In this document: positions 35,260-43,716 of the stretch, piece after piece
Numbering within the stretch: the first letter of the stretch is position 1
Layout: each line of letters starts with the position of its first letter
Assembly (NCBI RefSeq): GCF_009865135.1
Contig: NZ_WWGH01000002.1
Location: forward strand, 1,674,001 to 1,738,000
Origin: Streptomyces sp. SID8374
GTDB lineage: Bacteria; Actinomycetota; Actinomycetes; Streptomycetales; Streptomycetaceae
Reading direction: 5' to 3'
Length of the DNA stretch: 64,000 nt
Made by a program: the position numbers and the translations under genes
Notes under the pieces: generated by a model
Told to the model about the DNA's origin: nothing
Database searches by the model: none
Seen by the model: the letters and a program-made list of their open reading frames with translations, nothing else

Positions 35260-37760
35260 TGCGCTGCCGCCTTTCCAACCAGGTCCTTGACGGCCGGAGT
35301 TGCCCCGCCGCCCTTGTAGGTCACGCGCCACAGCGCGGACTTGGAGTCGGAGGTGAAGAAGCCGCGCCCGTAGTCCAGGACGTAGAGCGAGCCGTCCGGG
35401 GCGAACTTCCAGTCCATGAGGTTGCGGATGCCGTCCGCGCCGACCGGGATGATCTTCCTCAACGACTCGGCGTGCGTGGGCAGTCCGCCCTTCCCGACCG
35501 TCTTCGGGTCGGTGATCACCGCGTGGCGCGGCTGGGTGTCGTCGTAGAAGTCACCGACGAACCACTTGCCGTCCCAGTACGCCGGCCACTTGGCGGCCGA
35601 GTCGCTCTGCGCGTCGTAGCGGTAGACCGGGCCGTTCATGGTCGCCTGGCCGCCGCCCTTCAGCCAGGGCAGCAGCTCCTTCTGCTCCTCGGCCTTGTAG
35701 CTGGGGACACCGTTGGCGTCGCGCGGGTAGTCGACCCCGCCGCCCTGCGGCGAGTACCAGATGGTGTTCGGCGTCACCGGCGGCAGCTTGACCAGGCCGT
35801 CGTTGTTCGGCGACTCGTTCTTCGGGGCGTTGCAGTCGTACCAGCCCAGCGGCTTGGACGGGTCGGGCAGATTGCGGTCCCGGTAGGGCTGGTTGTTGCC
35901 CATGCAGAACGGCCAGCCGTGGTTGCCCGCCTTGGTGATCGCGGCGAACGTGTCGTACTTCGCCGGGCCCCAGGTCGTGGAGGCCGAGCCCGCGTCGGGG
36001 CCGACCCAGCCCGCGTACAGCGTGTCCGTGGACGGGTCGATGGAGATCCGGGCCGGGTTGCGCACGCCCATCACATAGATCTCGCCCCGGGTCTTCCCGC
36101 CGCCCTCGTCCGGCTCCTTTCCGGTGAAGAGGTTGCCGGAGGGCAGGGTGTAGGTGCCGTCGTCCTCGGGGTGGATCCGCAGGATCTTGCCGTTGAGGTT
36201 GTTGGTGTTGCCCGAGGTGCGCCGGGCGTCGGCGAAGGAGACGCCCTTGAAGTTCGGCTGCGGGTTGTTGCCGGAGTAACCGTCGCTGAAACCGGAGGAG
36301 TTGTTGTCACCGGTCGCGATGTACAGGTTGCCCTTGGAGTCCCATGCCATGCCGCCGCCCGCGTGGCAGCAGCTGTGGATCTGCACCGGCCAGTCGAGAA
36401 GCACCTTCTCCGACGCCAGGTCCAGCTTGTTCGTCGCCGGGTCGAAGGTGAAGCGGGAGACCTGACGGACCGCCATGTGCTTGTCGCGGTCGATCTTCGC
36501 GTGCGGGGTGTAGTGCAGATAGACCCAGCCGTTGGAGGCGAAGTCCGGGTCCAACTCGATGCCGAGCAGCCCCTCCTCCACCTTCACCAGCTCGTCGCCG
36601 CCGCCCTTGTTCCCGAAGACGTCCAGCGCACCGGCGAGGGTGACCTTCTTCGTCTTCGGGTCGTAGACGTGGATCTCGCCCTTGCCCTTGCCGATGTTCG
36701 GGTTGTTCCAGTCCGTGACGACCGGGACGCTGCTGTCGGCGCCGCCGCGTCCGATGTAGAAGACCCTGCCGTCCGGAGCGGTGACGAGCCCGTGCGGTTC
36801 ACCGATCTGGTCGTTCTGGCCCGGCTGGTTGGGCTGGGTCAGCCGCTCGGCCGTGTAGTTGGCGTCGATCGTCGCCTTGCAGTCGGCCTGCGAGGTGCGG
36901 TTGGTCCAGGCGAGCGCGCCGCGCAGATGGTCGCGGAAGTCGGTCTCGGCGAAGCTGTCCGCCGTACCGCCCATCGCCGTGTAGAAGGAGCGCCCGCCGT
37001 CGTAGTCACGGCACCAGGAGACCGGGTGGTCCCAGCCGTTGGCGCTCGCGCCCGGCGTGTACGTCAACTCCCTCACGCGCGCCACCGTGTGCACATCACC
37101 GGACGGGTTCTTCGTCCAGTTCAGCCACTTGTCGGGGCGCTTCCACTCCAGCGGCAGGTTCTTGGTCGCCGGGTGGACCCGGTCGCCGATCTCAACGGTG
37201 GCCCGCTGCACGGCGGTCGGGCTGTTGGCCGCCGGGCGGGCGCCCACCAGACCGGTGAACCAGTCCGAGTACGGCTCGGTGCGCGCCGCGTCATGGATGC
37301 CGAGGAAACCGCCGCCCGCCTCCATGTACGCCTCCAGGCCCGCCTCCTGCTCCGGGTCCAGGACGTCACCGCCGCCGGTCAGGAAGACGACCGCGTGGAA
37401 GGAGCCGAGCCGCTTGCCGTTGGTGAAGACGTTCGGGTTGGCGGTGGCCACGGTGGTGAACCGCCCGGCCTCCGGGCCCGTCTGCCCGATCTTCTCGATC
37501 GCCGCGATCCCGGCCTCCGCGTACGGCGCCTCGTCGCCCGCCGACGCGTGGAACACCAGCACCTTCACCTGGTTCGCGGCGCCCGGCGGGGACGGCAGGG
37601 ACAACGTTGTCGCCATTCTCTCGACCAGGTCCCGGTCCGGCGACGTGCCCGCGTTGGCCGGACCGCCCGCACTCAGCAAGGACACGGTCAGTGCGCCGGC
37701 CGCCACGGCCGCCGCGAGGCCGCGTCGTGATCTGGACCGGTGATGTGATGCGCGCTGCAT
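35256..37760 (-). CDS. Secreted ThuA domain / PQQ-type sugar dehydrogenase fusion
   Basis: The 834-residue protein has a signal peptide (cleavage near ANAGT, about residue 38). A ThuA (glutamine-amidotransferase-like) domain follows at about 55-285 (VLVFHASAGDEAPYAEAGI, VVFLTGGGDVLDPEQ, GGFLGIHDAARTE). A sugar/sorbosone dehydrogenase-type six-bladed propeller occupies about 310-830 (EPHGLVTAPDGRVFYIG, SCCHAGGGMAWDSKGNLYIA, RNPARISIDPSTDTLYAGWV, LYVLDYGRG). Such propellers oxidise sugars using PQQ. ATG 37760 is used; GTG 37772 in frame is the alternative. It is the first gene of a two-gene operon with the cupredoxin-DUF1080 gene and is divergent from the small laccase. Confidence 0.86.
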   Translation of the reverse strand: MQRASHHRSRSRRGLAAAVAAGALTVSLLSAGGPANAGTSPDRDLVERMATTLSLPSPPGAANQVKVLVFHASAGDEAPYAEAGIAAIEKIGQTGPEAGRFTTVATANPNVFTNGKRLGSFHAVVFLTGGGDVLDPEQEAGLEAYMEAGGGFLGIHDAARTEPYSDWFTGLVGARPAANSPTAVQRATVEIGDRVHPATKNLPLEWKRPDKWLNWTKNPSGDVHTVARVRELTYTPGASANGWDHPVSWCRDYDGGRSFYTAMGGTADSFAETDFRDHLRGALAWTNRTSQADCKATIDANYTAERLTQPNQPGQNDQIGEPHGLVTAPDGRVFYIGRGGADSSVPVVTDWNNPNIGKGKGEIHVYDPKTKKVTLAGALDVFGNKGGGDELVKVEEGLLGIELDPDFASNGWVYLHYTPHAKIDRDKHMAVRQVSRFTFDPATNKLDLASEKVLLDWPVQIHSCCHAGGGMAWDSKGNLYIATGDNNSSGFSDGYSGNNPQPNFKGVSFADARRTSGNTNNLNGKILRIHPEDDGTYTLPSGNLFTGKEPDEGGGKTRGEIYVMGVRNPARISIDPSTDTLYAGWVGPDAGSASTTWGPAKYDTFAAITKAGNHGWPFCMGNNQPYRDRNLPDPSKPLGWYDCNAPKNESPNNDGLVKLPPVTPNTIWYSPQGGGVDYPRDANGVPSYKAEEQKELLPWLKGGGQATMNGPVYRYDAQSDSAAKWPAYWDGKWFVGDFYDDTQPRHAVITDPKTVGKGGLPTHAESLRKIIPVGADGIRNLMDWKFAPDGSLYVLDYGRGFFTSDSKSALWRVTYKGGGATPAVKDLVGKAAAQ

Positions 37761-38023
37761 GTGGTCACCCACCCCTTCGTGGTCACTGCACCTCTCGGTG
37801 ACTGTGGGTCGCTAACTCTTCTGCCTTACCTCTGTGTCGACTGCGACAGCGCACGAAGCTAGACCTCTTTTCATGGTCCGCCAATAGCTATGGCAGTAAT
37901 CGCACGAACTTTGTCCTGGGTGTGGATAAACGGTCGGCCCCCGGCTACGGTGTGGCCCGTTCCGAGGTGCATCCAGACCCCTCGCGCCTCCGCCAGTCCC
38001 GTTATCGCAGTGGGGAGTTCGAC

Positions 38024-39025
38024 ATGGACCGAAGGACCTTCAGCCGGCGGATGCTGGTCGGCGGCGCAGCCGCGGCGGCGACCGGCGTGACATCGTTGTC
38101 GCTGGGGGCGGTGGAGGCCAGCTCGGCGGAGAACCCGCCGCGCACGGCCCCGGCCGGGGGAGTGGTGCGCCGACTCAAGATGTACGCCGAGAAGCTGCCG
38201 AACGGCCAGCTCGGCTACGGCTTCGAGAAGGGCAAGGCCTCGATCCCCGGCCCGCTCATCGAGCTCAACGAGGGCGACACGGTCCACATCGAGTTCGAGA
38301 ACCTCACCGACGTGGACGCCAGCCTCCATGTGCACGGCGTGGACTACGACATCGCCAACGACGGCACCCGGATGAACAAGAGCCATGTGGAGCCCGGCGG
38401 CACCCGCACGTACACCTGGCGCACCCACGCCCCGGGCCGCCGCAAGGACGGCACCTGGGAGCCGGGCAGCGCGGGCTACTGGCACTACCACGACCACGTC
38501 GTCGGCACGGACCACGGCACCGGCGGCATCCGCAAGGGGCTCTACGGGCCGGTCGTCGTGCGCCGCAAGGGCGACATCCTGCCCGACAAGACGTTCACGA
38601 TCGTCTTCAACGACATGACGATCAACAACAAGCCCGAGCACAACAGCACCAACTTCGAGGCCACGGTGGGCGACCGGCTCGAAATCGTGATGATCACGCA
38701 CGGCGAGTATTACCACACCTTCCACATCCACGGTCACCGCTGGGCCGACAACCGGACGGGGATACTGACCGGCCCCGACGACCCCAGCCGGGTCATCGAC
38801 AACAAGATCTGCGGGCCCGCCGACTCCTTCGGCCTCCAGTTCATCGCGGGCGAACGCGTGGGCGCCGGAGCCTGGATGTACCACTGCCATGTGCAGAGCC
38901 ACTCCGACATGGGGATGGCCGGACTGCTGCTCATCAAGAAGCCGGACGGCACGATCCCGGGCTACGAACCCCACCATGTGGCGGGCGGGGAGACGAAGAA
39001 GGGCGCGGCGGAGCACCAGCACTGA
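38024..39025 (+). CDS. Two-domain multicopper oxidase (small laccase)
   Basis: The 333-residue protein has a Tat signal (MDRRTFSRRMLVGGAAAAA) and two cupredoxin domains. Trinuclear copper ligands are seen in SLHVHGVDYD, YWHYHDHVVGTDHG and YHTFHIHGHRW. The type 1 site is in WMYHCHVQSHSDMGM. The length and text are very close to S. coelicolor SLAC (SCO6712), a trimeric laccase that oxidises phenols with reduction of O2. ATG 38024 has GGGGAG at 6 nt. The His-rich end (EHQH) is typical. It faces the ThuA/dehydrogenase operon across a 263-bp gap that probably holds both promoters. Confidence 0.95.
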   Translation: MDRRTFSRRMLVGGAAAAATGVTSLSLGAVEASSAENPPRTAPAGGVVRRLKMYAEKLPNGQLGYGFEKGKASIPGPLIELNEGDTVHIEFENLTDVDASLHVHGVDYDIANDGTRMNKSHVEPGGTRTYTWRTHAPGRRKDGTWEPGSAGYWHYHDHVVGTDHGTGGIRKGLYGPVVVRRKGDILPDKTFTIVFNDMTINNKPEHNSTNFEATVGDRLEIVMITHGEYYHTFHIHGHRWADNRTGILTGPDDPSRVIDNKICGPADSFGLQFIAGERVGAGAWMYHCHVQSHSDMGMAGLLLIKKPDGTIPGYEPHHVAGGETKKGAAEHQH

Positions 39026-39032
39026 CCGCCCG

Positions 39033-41210
39033 TCACTCCGGGCGGGCCAGCCGCTGCTGCTCCTCCTCCACGATCCGCCGGGCCAGCTCACCGTCGGACA
39101 CGTCGACGGCGTCCGGCGCGGCCTCCGCGAGGTCGCTGCGCCGGGCGTACGCGTCGAAGAGCCGGTCCTTGCGGGCCAGCAGCTCCACCATGCGCTGGTC
39201 GACGCTGTCCGCCGCCAGCAGCCGGTGCACCTGGACCGTGCGCACCTGCCCCATCCGGTGGGCGCGGGCGACGGCCTGGTGCTCCAGCGTCGGCTTGATC
39301 TGCGGCTCGCACAGGATGACCACCGACGCCGCCTGCATGTTCAGCCCGGTGCCTCCGGCCTGGATCTGGCTCAGCAGCACCGCGTGCCCGTCGGCGGCGG
39401 AGAAGGCGTCGACCAGCTCCTGCCGGCGGGCGGCCGGCAGGCTCCCCGAGATCGGCCCGAACGCGTCCGGTCCCAACGCCTCGCCGACCGTGGCCAGCAC
39501 CTCGCGGAAGTAGGAGAAGACGACGACCTTCAGCCCGTTGTCCCGTGCCTCGTCGACCAGTTCACGCAGCCGCTCCAGCTTGGCGGAGGTCGCGGGCACG
39601 GCGTACGCGGCCCGCCGCATCCGCATGAACTGCCCCGACGCCACCGCCTCCCGGTAGGCCACCAGGTCCTCGGCGCCGAACTCCTCCCACTCGTCCACAT
39701 GGACCAGCGCCGGGAGTTCGGCGAGCACGTCCACCTGGTTGCGGCGCAGATAGGCGGGGGCGACCGCCCGGCGGAAGGCCTGCGAACCGGCGGCCCCGTG
39801 CGTGGACGACACCACATCGGCCAGATCCGGGCGGAGTTGGCGGACAAGGCTGCGGAACTCCTCCACCCGGTTCTCCATCGGCGTCCCGGTGAGGAACAGG
39901 ACGTGCTCCGCGCGCTCCGCCCACGCGGCGACGGCCTGGGCCCGCCGGGTGGCGGGGTTCTTCACGAAGTGCGCCTCGTCGACGACCAGCATCGACAGGG
40001 AGAGGCTCTCCTCGGGCAGGGTGCGCAGCGCGTCGAACGTGGTGAGGGCGACCCCGCCGCCCGCCACCCACTCCGCGTACGCCTCCAGCCGCTCCGGCCC
40101 GTGCAGCGGCAGGGCGCGCAGCGTGGAGCGGGCCCGGAGCTCCCGGCTCCAGTTGATCAGCACGCTCGCCGGGCACACCACCAGGAAGTGGCTCCCGCCC
40201 CGCGCCGCGAGATGGGCGAGGGCGGCGATGGCCTGCACGGTCTTGCCGAGCCCCATCTCGTCCCCGATGACGACCCGCTTCTGCGCCAGGGCGAAGCGCG
40301 CGCCGAACGACTGGTAGCCGCGCAGCGAGACCCGTAGCCGCGAGTCGTCGAGGCGCAGCGCCCGCACCCGGTCCGCGATCCCGGCGGGCAGGAACCCCTC
40401 GGCGGCGTCCCGGTCCGGGCCGCTGCCCGACAGCTCGGCGAGCAGGCTGTAGAACTCGGCGGACCGCAGCTCGAAGTCCACCCACGCCCCGGGCGCCGAC
40501 TCGGGCGCCCGCAGCAGGTCGACCGAGACCTGCCCGAAGAGCATCGGCAGTTCCTGGTCGTCCGCCTCCGTGAGCGCCGTACGCAGGCCGATCACGGCGT
40601 CCAGCACCCGGCCCCGCGTCTCCTTGCCGCTGAACAGCATCCGCAGCCGGCTCCCGGCCGGTGCGGCGGCGGTCACCAGCGGGCCGAGCCGCTCGTCCAG
40701 CCGCTGCGCCGCCTCCACCGCCCGCCGTGCGTCCGGCCCGGCCTCGACCAGCCGGTGCAGGGCGATGACCAGCGCGGTCGTCGCCTCGTCCGGGGCGTCC
40801 ATGTCGATCCGTACGGAGACGGTCTCGCGCACCGCGTCGGCGATCTGCCCGGCCGCCGCCAGCGCCTGATCGGCGGTGTGCGCCCCGACGCCGGGGATCA
40901 GCCGCAGCTCGTAGCGGGCCGTGCCGTGGACCTGGCCGACGCTCGTGAACCCGGCCTGTTCGAGAGCGCCGAGGCGCAGCCGGCCCTCCGTGACGTCCTT
41001 CAGCCGGGCCACCGGGATGGCGGCCAGCTCCCGGTCGACCAGGGCGGCCAGGAGCGGGTCGAGGACGGCCCGTACGACGTCGACGGCACGGGCATGGTCC
41101 TCCCGCACGGCGCGGGCCCGGCCCAGCAGGGCCTCCGCCTCGGCCAGCAGCTCCCGGGCGGCGCGGCCCGTGGTCGCCGGGCGGGCGGTCCTGGCCCCGG
41201 TGTCGGTCAT
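39033..41210 (-). CDS. SNF2-family DEAD/DEAH helicase
   Basis: The 725-residue protein has an N-terminal helical region, a helix-hairpin-helix-like segment (LIPGVGAHTADQALAAAG), then the SNF2 ATPase: Walker A DEMGLGKTVQAIAAL, Walker B VVDEAHFVKN, LTGTPMENRVEEF, and the C-terminal helicase motifs SQIQAGGTGLNMQAA and VARAHRMGQVRTVQVHRL. It would translocate on double-stranded DNA and remodel protein-DNA complexes. ATG 41210 follows GGAGAGA; an upstream in-frame start at 41309 adds unlikely sequence. It converges with the small-laccase gene with only 7 bp between. Confidence 0.92.
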   Translation of the reverse strand: MTDTGARTARPATTGRAARELLAEAEALLGRARAVREDHARAVDVVRAVLDPLLAALVDRELAAIPVARLKDVTEGRLRLGALEQAGFTSVGQVHGTARYELRLIPGVGAHTADQALAAAGQIADAVRETVSVRIDMDAPDEATTALVIALHRLVEAGPDARRAVEAAQRLDERLGPLVTAAAPAGSRLRMLFSGKETRGRVLDAVIGLRTALTEADDQELPMLFGQVSVDLLRAPESAPGAWVDFELRSAEFYSLLAELSGSGPDRDAAEGFLPAGIADRVRALRLDDSRLRVSLRGYQSFGARFALAQKRVVIGDEMGLGKTVQAIAALAHLAARGGSHFLVVCPASVLINWSRELRARSTLRALPLHGPERLEAYAEWVAGGGVALTTFDALRTLPEESLSLSMLVVDEAHFVKNPATRRAQAVAAWAERAEHVLFLTGTPMENRVEEFRSLVRQLRPDLADVVSSTHGAAGSQAFRRAVAPAYLRRNQVDVLAELPALVHVDEWEEFGAEDLVAYREAVASGQFMRMRRAAYAVPATSAKLERLRELVDEARDNGLKVVVFSYFREVLATVGEALGPDAFGPISGSLPAARRQELVDAFSAADGHAVLLSQIQAGGTGLNMQAASVVILCEPQIKPTLEHQAVARAHRMGQVRTVQVHRLLAADSVDQRMVELLARKDRLFDAYARRSDLAEAAPDAVDVSDGELARRIVEEEQQRLARPE

Positions 41211-41361
41211 CGTCGCTCTCTCCGCCGTGCGCCGTGACCGGCAGGTGGTGGTCCGTTCGCTGTACGCAGCCATCGTCCCACGGCCCACCGACAGCCCTCC
41301 GCGCTCCAACAGCCCCGGCCCACCGACAGCCCTCTTGGCGCACCGGCGACCCCCGGCCCCG

Positions 41362-42144
41362 CTACCGCGCGGGCGGACGCCGTTCCGCCGGGGACAGCAG
41401 CAGCACCTCCAAGGCCCGCGCGCAGGACCGGGCCTCGGTGAGCAGCCACTCGGTGCGCTCGGCGGTGATCAGGGACGGGGTCGCCCGTACGGCGAGGGCG
41501 AAGCGCGCGTACCCCGCACCGTCCAGGACCGGCACGGCCAGCGTCCGCACCCCGTGCGCCGACTCCCCGTCGTTGAGCGCGTAGGCCTCGGCCCGTACCC
41601 GTACCAACTCCGCCTCCAGCGCGGCCGGTTCGACGATCGTCCGGTCGGTGAACGCGGGCAGCGGCGGCAGCGAATCGGGGCCGCCCTCGCCGGGACGGGC
41701 CCAGGCGAGGAGCACCTTGCCCAGCGCGGTGGAGTGCAGCGGCCGGCGCAGCCCCACCTTCGGCGTCACCGAACCGCCCGCCACGATCACCGCGTGCGGC
41801 CCGCTGCGCAGAGCCAGGTCCGCCGTCGCGCCCGTCCGCTCGGCCAGGTCCGCCAGCTCCGGCGCGGCCAGGTGCAGCCCGCGCTGGTGGTAGGAGAGCC
41901 GGCCCAGCTCGGTCACGGCGGGGCCCAGGCGGTAGCGGGCGGTACGCGGATCCTGCTCCAGGAACCCCGCGCCGAGCAGCGTGCGTGCCAGCCGGTGCGC
42001 CGTGGACACCGAGAGTTCCAGACGCCGGGCGAGGTCGGAGGCGCTGAGGTCGGGCCCGTTGTCGTGGAAGCAGTGCAGGACGTCCAGCGCGCGCCGGACG
42101 GCCTGGGCGCCGCCCGGTGCGCGTGCTGTCACGGCCTCGGTCAT
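41362..42144 (-). CDS. IclR-family transcriptional regulator
   Basis: The 260-residue protein has the N-terminal winged helix (AVRRALDVLHCFHDNG, DLARRLELSVSTAHRLARTL, GFLEQDPRTARYRLGP) and the C-terminal IclR effector domain (RRPLHSTALGKVLLAW, then YALNDGESAHGVRTLAVPV). It is divergent from the sulfur operon, whose leader peptide starts 201 bp away, so it is a good candidate regulator of that operon. The gap holds TCCCAcatcaTGGGA as a possible site. The effector is unknown. Confidence 0.92.
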   Translation of the reverse strand: MTEAVTARAPGGAQAVRRALDVLHCFHDNGPDLSASDLARRLELSVSTAHRLARTLLGAGFLEQDPRTARYRLGPAVTELGRLSYHQRGLHLAAPELADLAERTGATADLALRSGPHAVIVAGGSVTPKVGLRRPLHSTALGKVLLAWARPGEGGPDSLPPLPAFTDRTIVEPAALEAELVRVRAEAYALNDGESAHGVRTLAVPVLDGAGYARFALAVRATPSLITAERTEWLLTEARSCARALEVLLLSPAERRPPAR

Positions 42145-42344
42145 GTCGGGTCACTCTCCGCTCGTCGAAGGGGCCTGGGGGCTGTGTTCGCTTGCCACAT
42201 TACGGGAGTTCGGCAAGGGCTCCATCCTGCTGAGAAACACTCTGTTCACACCTGATCCCACATCATGGGAAGAGAGTTGTCGCACCCGGGACGGTCGTGG
42301 CAGGCTGCGGATCACCACCGACGAGCGGGAAGGAGCAGCGAGCC

Positions 42345-42461
42345 ATGGCCCGACGTACCGCCGTGCACGCCCCCTCCGCCCCGGGCGCCCCCGTGCCGCT
42401 CGCCCTCACCGTGCGCCGCCACATCGACCTGGTGCGGGTCTCCAGCGCAGCCTGTCGCTGA
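42345..42461 (+). CDS. 38-aa leader peptide, cysteine-responsive type
   Basis: ATG 42345 with AAGGAG 8 nt upstream opens a 38-codon frame ending RRHIDLVRVSSAACR and TGA. The RRHIDL..R..S..CR ending is the hallmark of the short 'putative leader peptides' found upstream of sulfur-metabolism genes in Streptomyces and relatives. The Cys codon is two before the stop, so ribosome stalling at low Cys-tRNA could change folding of the 212-nt leader downstream. It precedes the desulfinase/sulfonate operon, which fits sulfur-starvation control. Confidence 0.85.
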   Translation: MARRTAVHAPSAPGAPVPLALTVRRHIDLVRVSSAACR

Positions 42462-42673
42462 CCTTTCGCGGTACCCCCTCCCGTACCTCTCCGGCCGCCC
42501 CTCGCGCCGCCGTGGACCCGCTCCGCCACCGCTGAACTCCGGGCGGGGCATGGGGGCCGCGCCCTGTTCCCCGTACGCCGCCGTACGCGCCAGGGGTCTC
42601 CGGGCCACCCGCGCCACCCCGCGTACCCCCGGCACCCCACGCGCCCCACCGACCCCTGTGGAGACACACCCCC
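42462..42673 (+). promoter_or_regulatory. Presumed attenuator region between leader peptide and desulfinase gene
   Basis: The 212-nt stretch has no other gene. It contains GGTAC-N8-GTACC at 42470-42487, immediately after the leader stop, and a strong hairpin CGTACG-CCGC-CGTACG at 42572-42587. The last 90 nt are C-rich and G-poor, like an unstructured rut-type region. GTGGAG precedes the ATG at 42674. How the alternatives pair was not worked out. Confidence 0.5.
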
Positions 42674-43699
42674 ATGACGTCTGCCCCCGCCCTGCCCGCG
42701 ACGCTCTGGTTCACCCGCTGTCCCGTGCCCACCGCCACCGGGATCGCGGCCGACCGGCAGTGGCTCACCGACGAGTTCGCCCCGGACGGCATCACGGTCC
42801 GCTCCCTCCAGGACGCCGGACCGGACGCGGACCGGGAGGCCCACTTCACCCACGCCCTTCCCGGGCTCTTCCGGGAAGGCGGCAACGTGCCCGCCCTGTG
42901 GGCCCGTTCGCGCGGTGAGCGGACCCGGCTGATCGGCCTGACCTGGATCGAGGAGCGCCAGGTCGTCCTGGTCGCCCCCGGCTCCGGCATCCGGTCCGCC
43001 GGTGACCTGCGGGGGCGGCGGATCGCCCTGCCGGTGCACCCCATCGCCATCGACTTCTGGCGGGCCATGGCGCTGCGCGGCTTCGAGGGCGCCCTCGCAT
43101 CGGCGGGCCTCCCCCTGGCGGACACCGCCCCGGTCGACGTACCGGCGGACGGGCACGCCGGGCAATGGGCTGCCGAACTGGCCGCACTGCGCCGGGGCGA
43201 CGTCGACGCGGTGTACGTCAAGGGCGCCCTCGCGGTCGAAGCGGCCCGCAGGTCCGGGGCCCAGGTCGCGGTGGAGCTGGACGACCTGCCGGACCGCCGC
43301 TTCCGGATCAACAACGGGACCCCCCGCCCCATCACCGTCCACCAGGACCTCCTGGACGAACACCCCGCGCTCGTCGACCGCTTCCTCGCCGTGCTGCTCC
43401 GGGCCGCCGACTGGGCGGCGGAGAGCCCGGGGGAGGTCGCCCGGATACTCGGCGCCGAGACCGGGGCCGGAGCCGAAGGGGTCGCGGGCGCCTACCGCCC
43501 CGGCACCCACCTCACCCTCCATCCCGACCTCTCCGCGGAGCGCCTCGCCCTGCTCGCCGAGCAGGAGAGCGCCCTGCGTGCCCACGGCTTCCTGCCCGAG
43601 CCCGTCTCCGTCTCCGCGTGGGCCGACCCCGAACCGCTGCGCCGCGCCGCCGCCTTGAACACCGCACGCCCGGCATCCGCCCTGCCCGCCGCCCCTTGA
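42674..43699 (+). CDS. DszB-like sulfinate desulfinase
   Basis: The 341-residue protein has the periplasmic-binding-protein fold but no signal peptide. It lines up with Rhodococcus DszB (2'-hydroxybiphenyl-2-sulfinate desulfinase): WFTRCPVPTA matches the SNCPVPN segment of DszB. HFTHALPGLFREGGNVPAL matches its HFTYDQPAYTRFGGEIPPL. RTRLIGLTWIEERQ matches RTRLLGITPLLGRQ. The catalytic Cys27, His60 and Arg70 of DszB correspond to Cys16, His57 and Arg67 here, with His and Arg ten residues apart in both. It would hydrolyse an aryl or alkyl sulfinate to sulfite. It is the first gene of the sulfonate operon. A simple transporter subunit is the main alternative. Confidence 0.78.
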   Translation: MTSAPALPATLWFTRCPVPTATGIAADRQWLTDEFAPDGITVRSLQDAGPDADREAHFTHALPGLFREGGNVPALWARSRGERTRLIGLTWIEERQVVLVAPGSGIRSAGDLRGRRIALPVHPIAIDFWRAMALRGFEGALASAGLPLADTAPVDVPADGHAGQWAAELAALRRGDVDAVYVKGALAVEAARRSGAQVAVELDDLPDRRFRINNGTPRPITVHQDLLDEHPALVDRFLAVLLRAADWAAESPGEVARILGAETGAGAEGVAGAYRPGTHLTLHPDLSAERLALLAEQESALRAHGFLPEPVSVSAWADPEPLRRAAALNTARPASALPAAP

Positions 43700-43716
43700 G
43701 CCCGAGGACCACCACC

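Noticed and set aside
35472..37730. A 752-codon plus-strand frame.
   Set aside because: It mirrors the ThuA/dehydrogenase gene; product is Val/Arg/Gly-rich and has no signal or motif.
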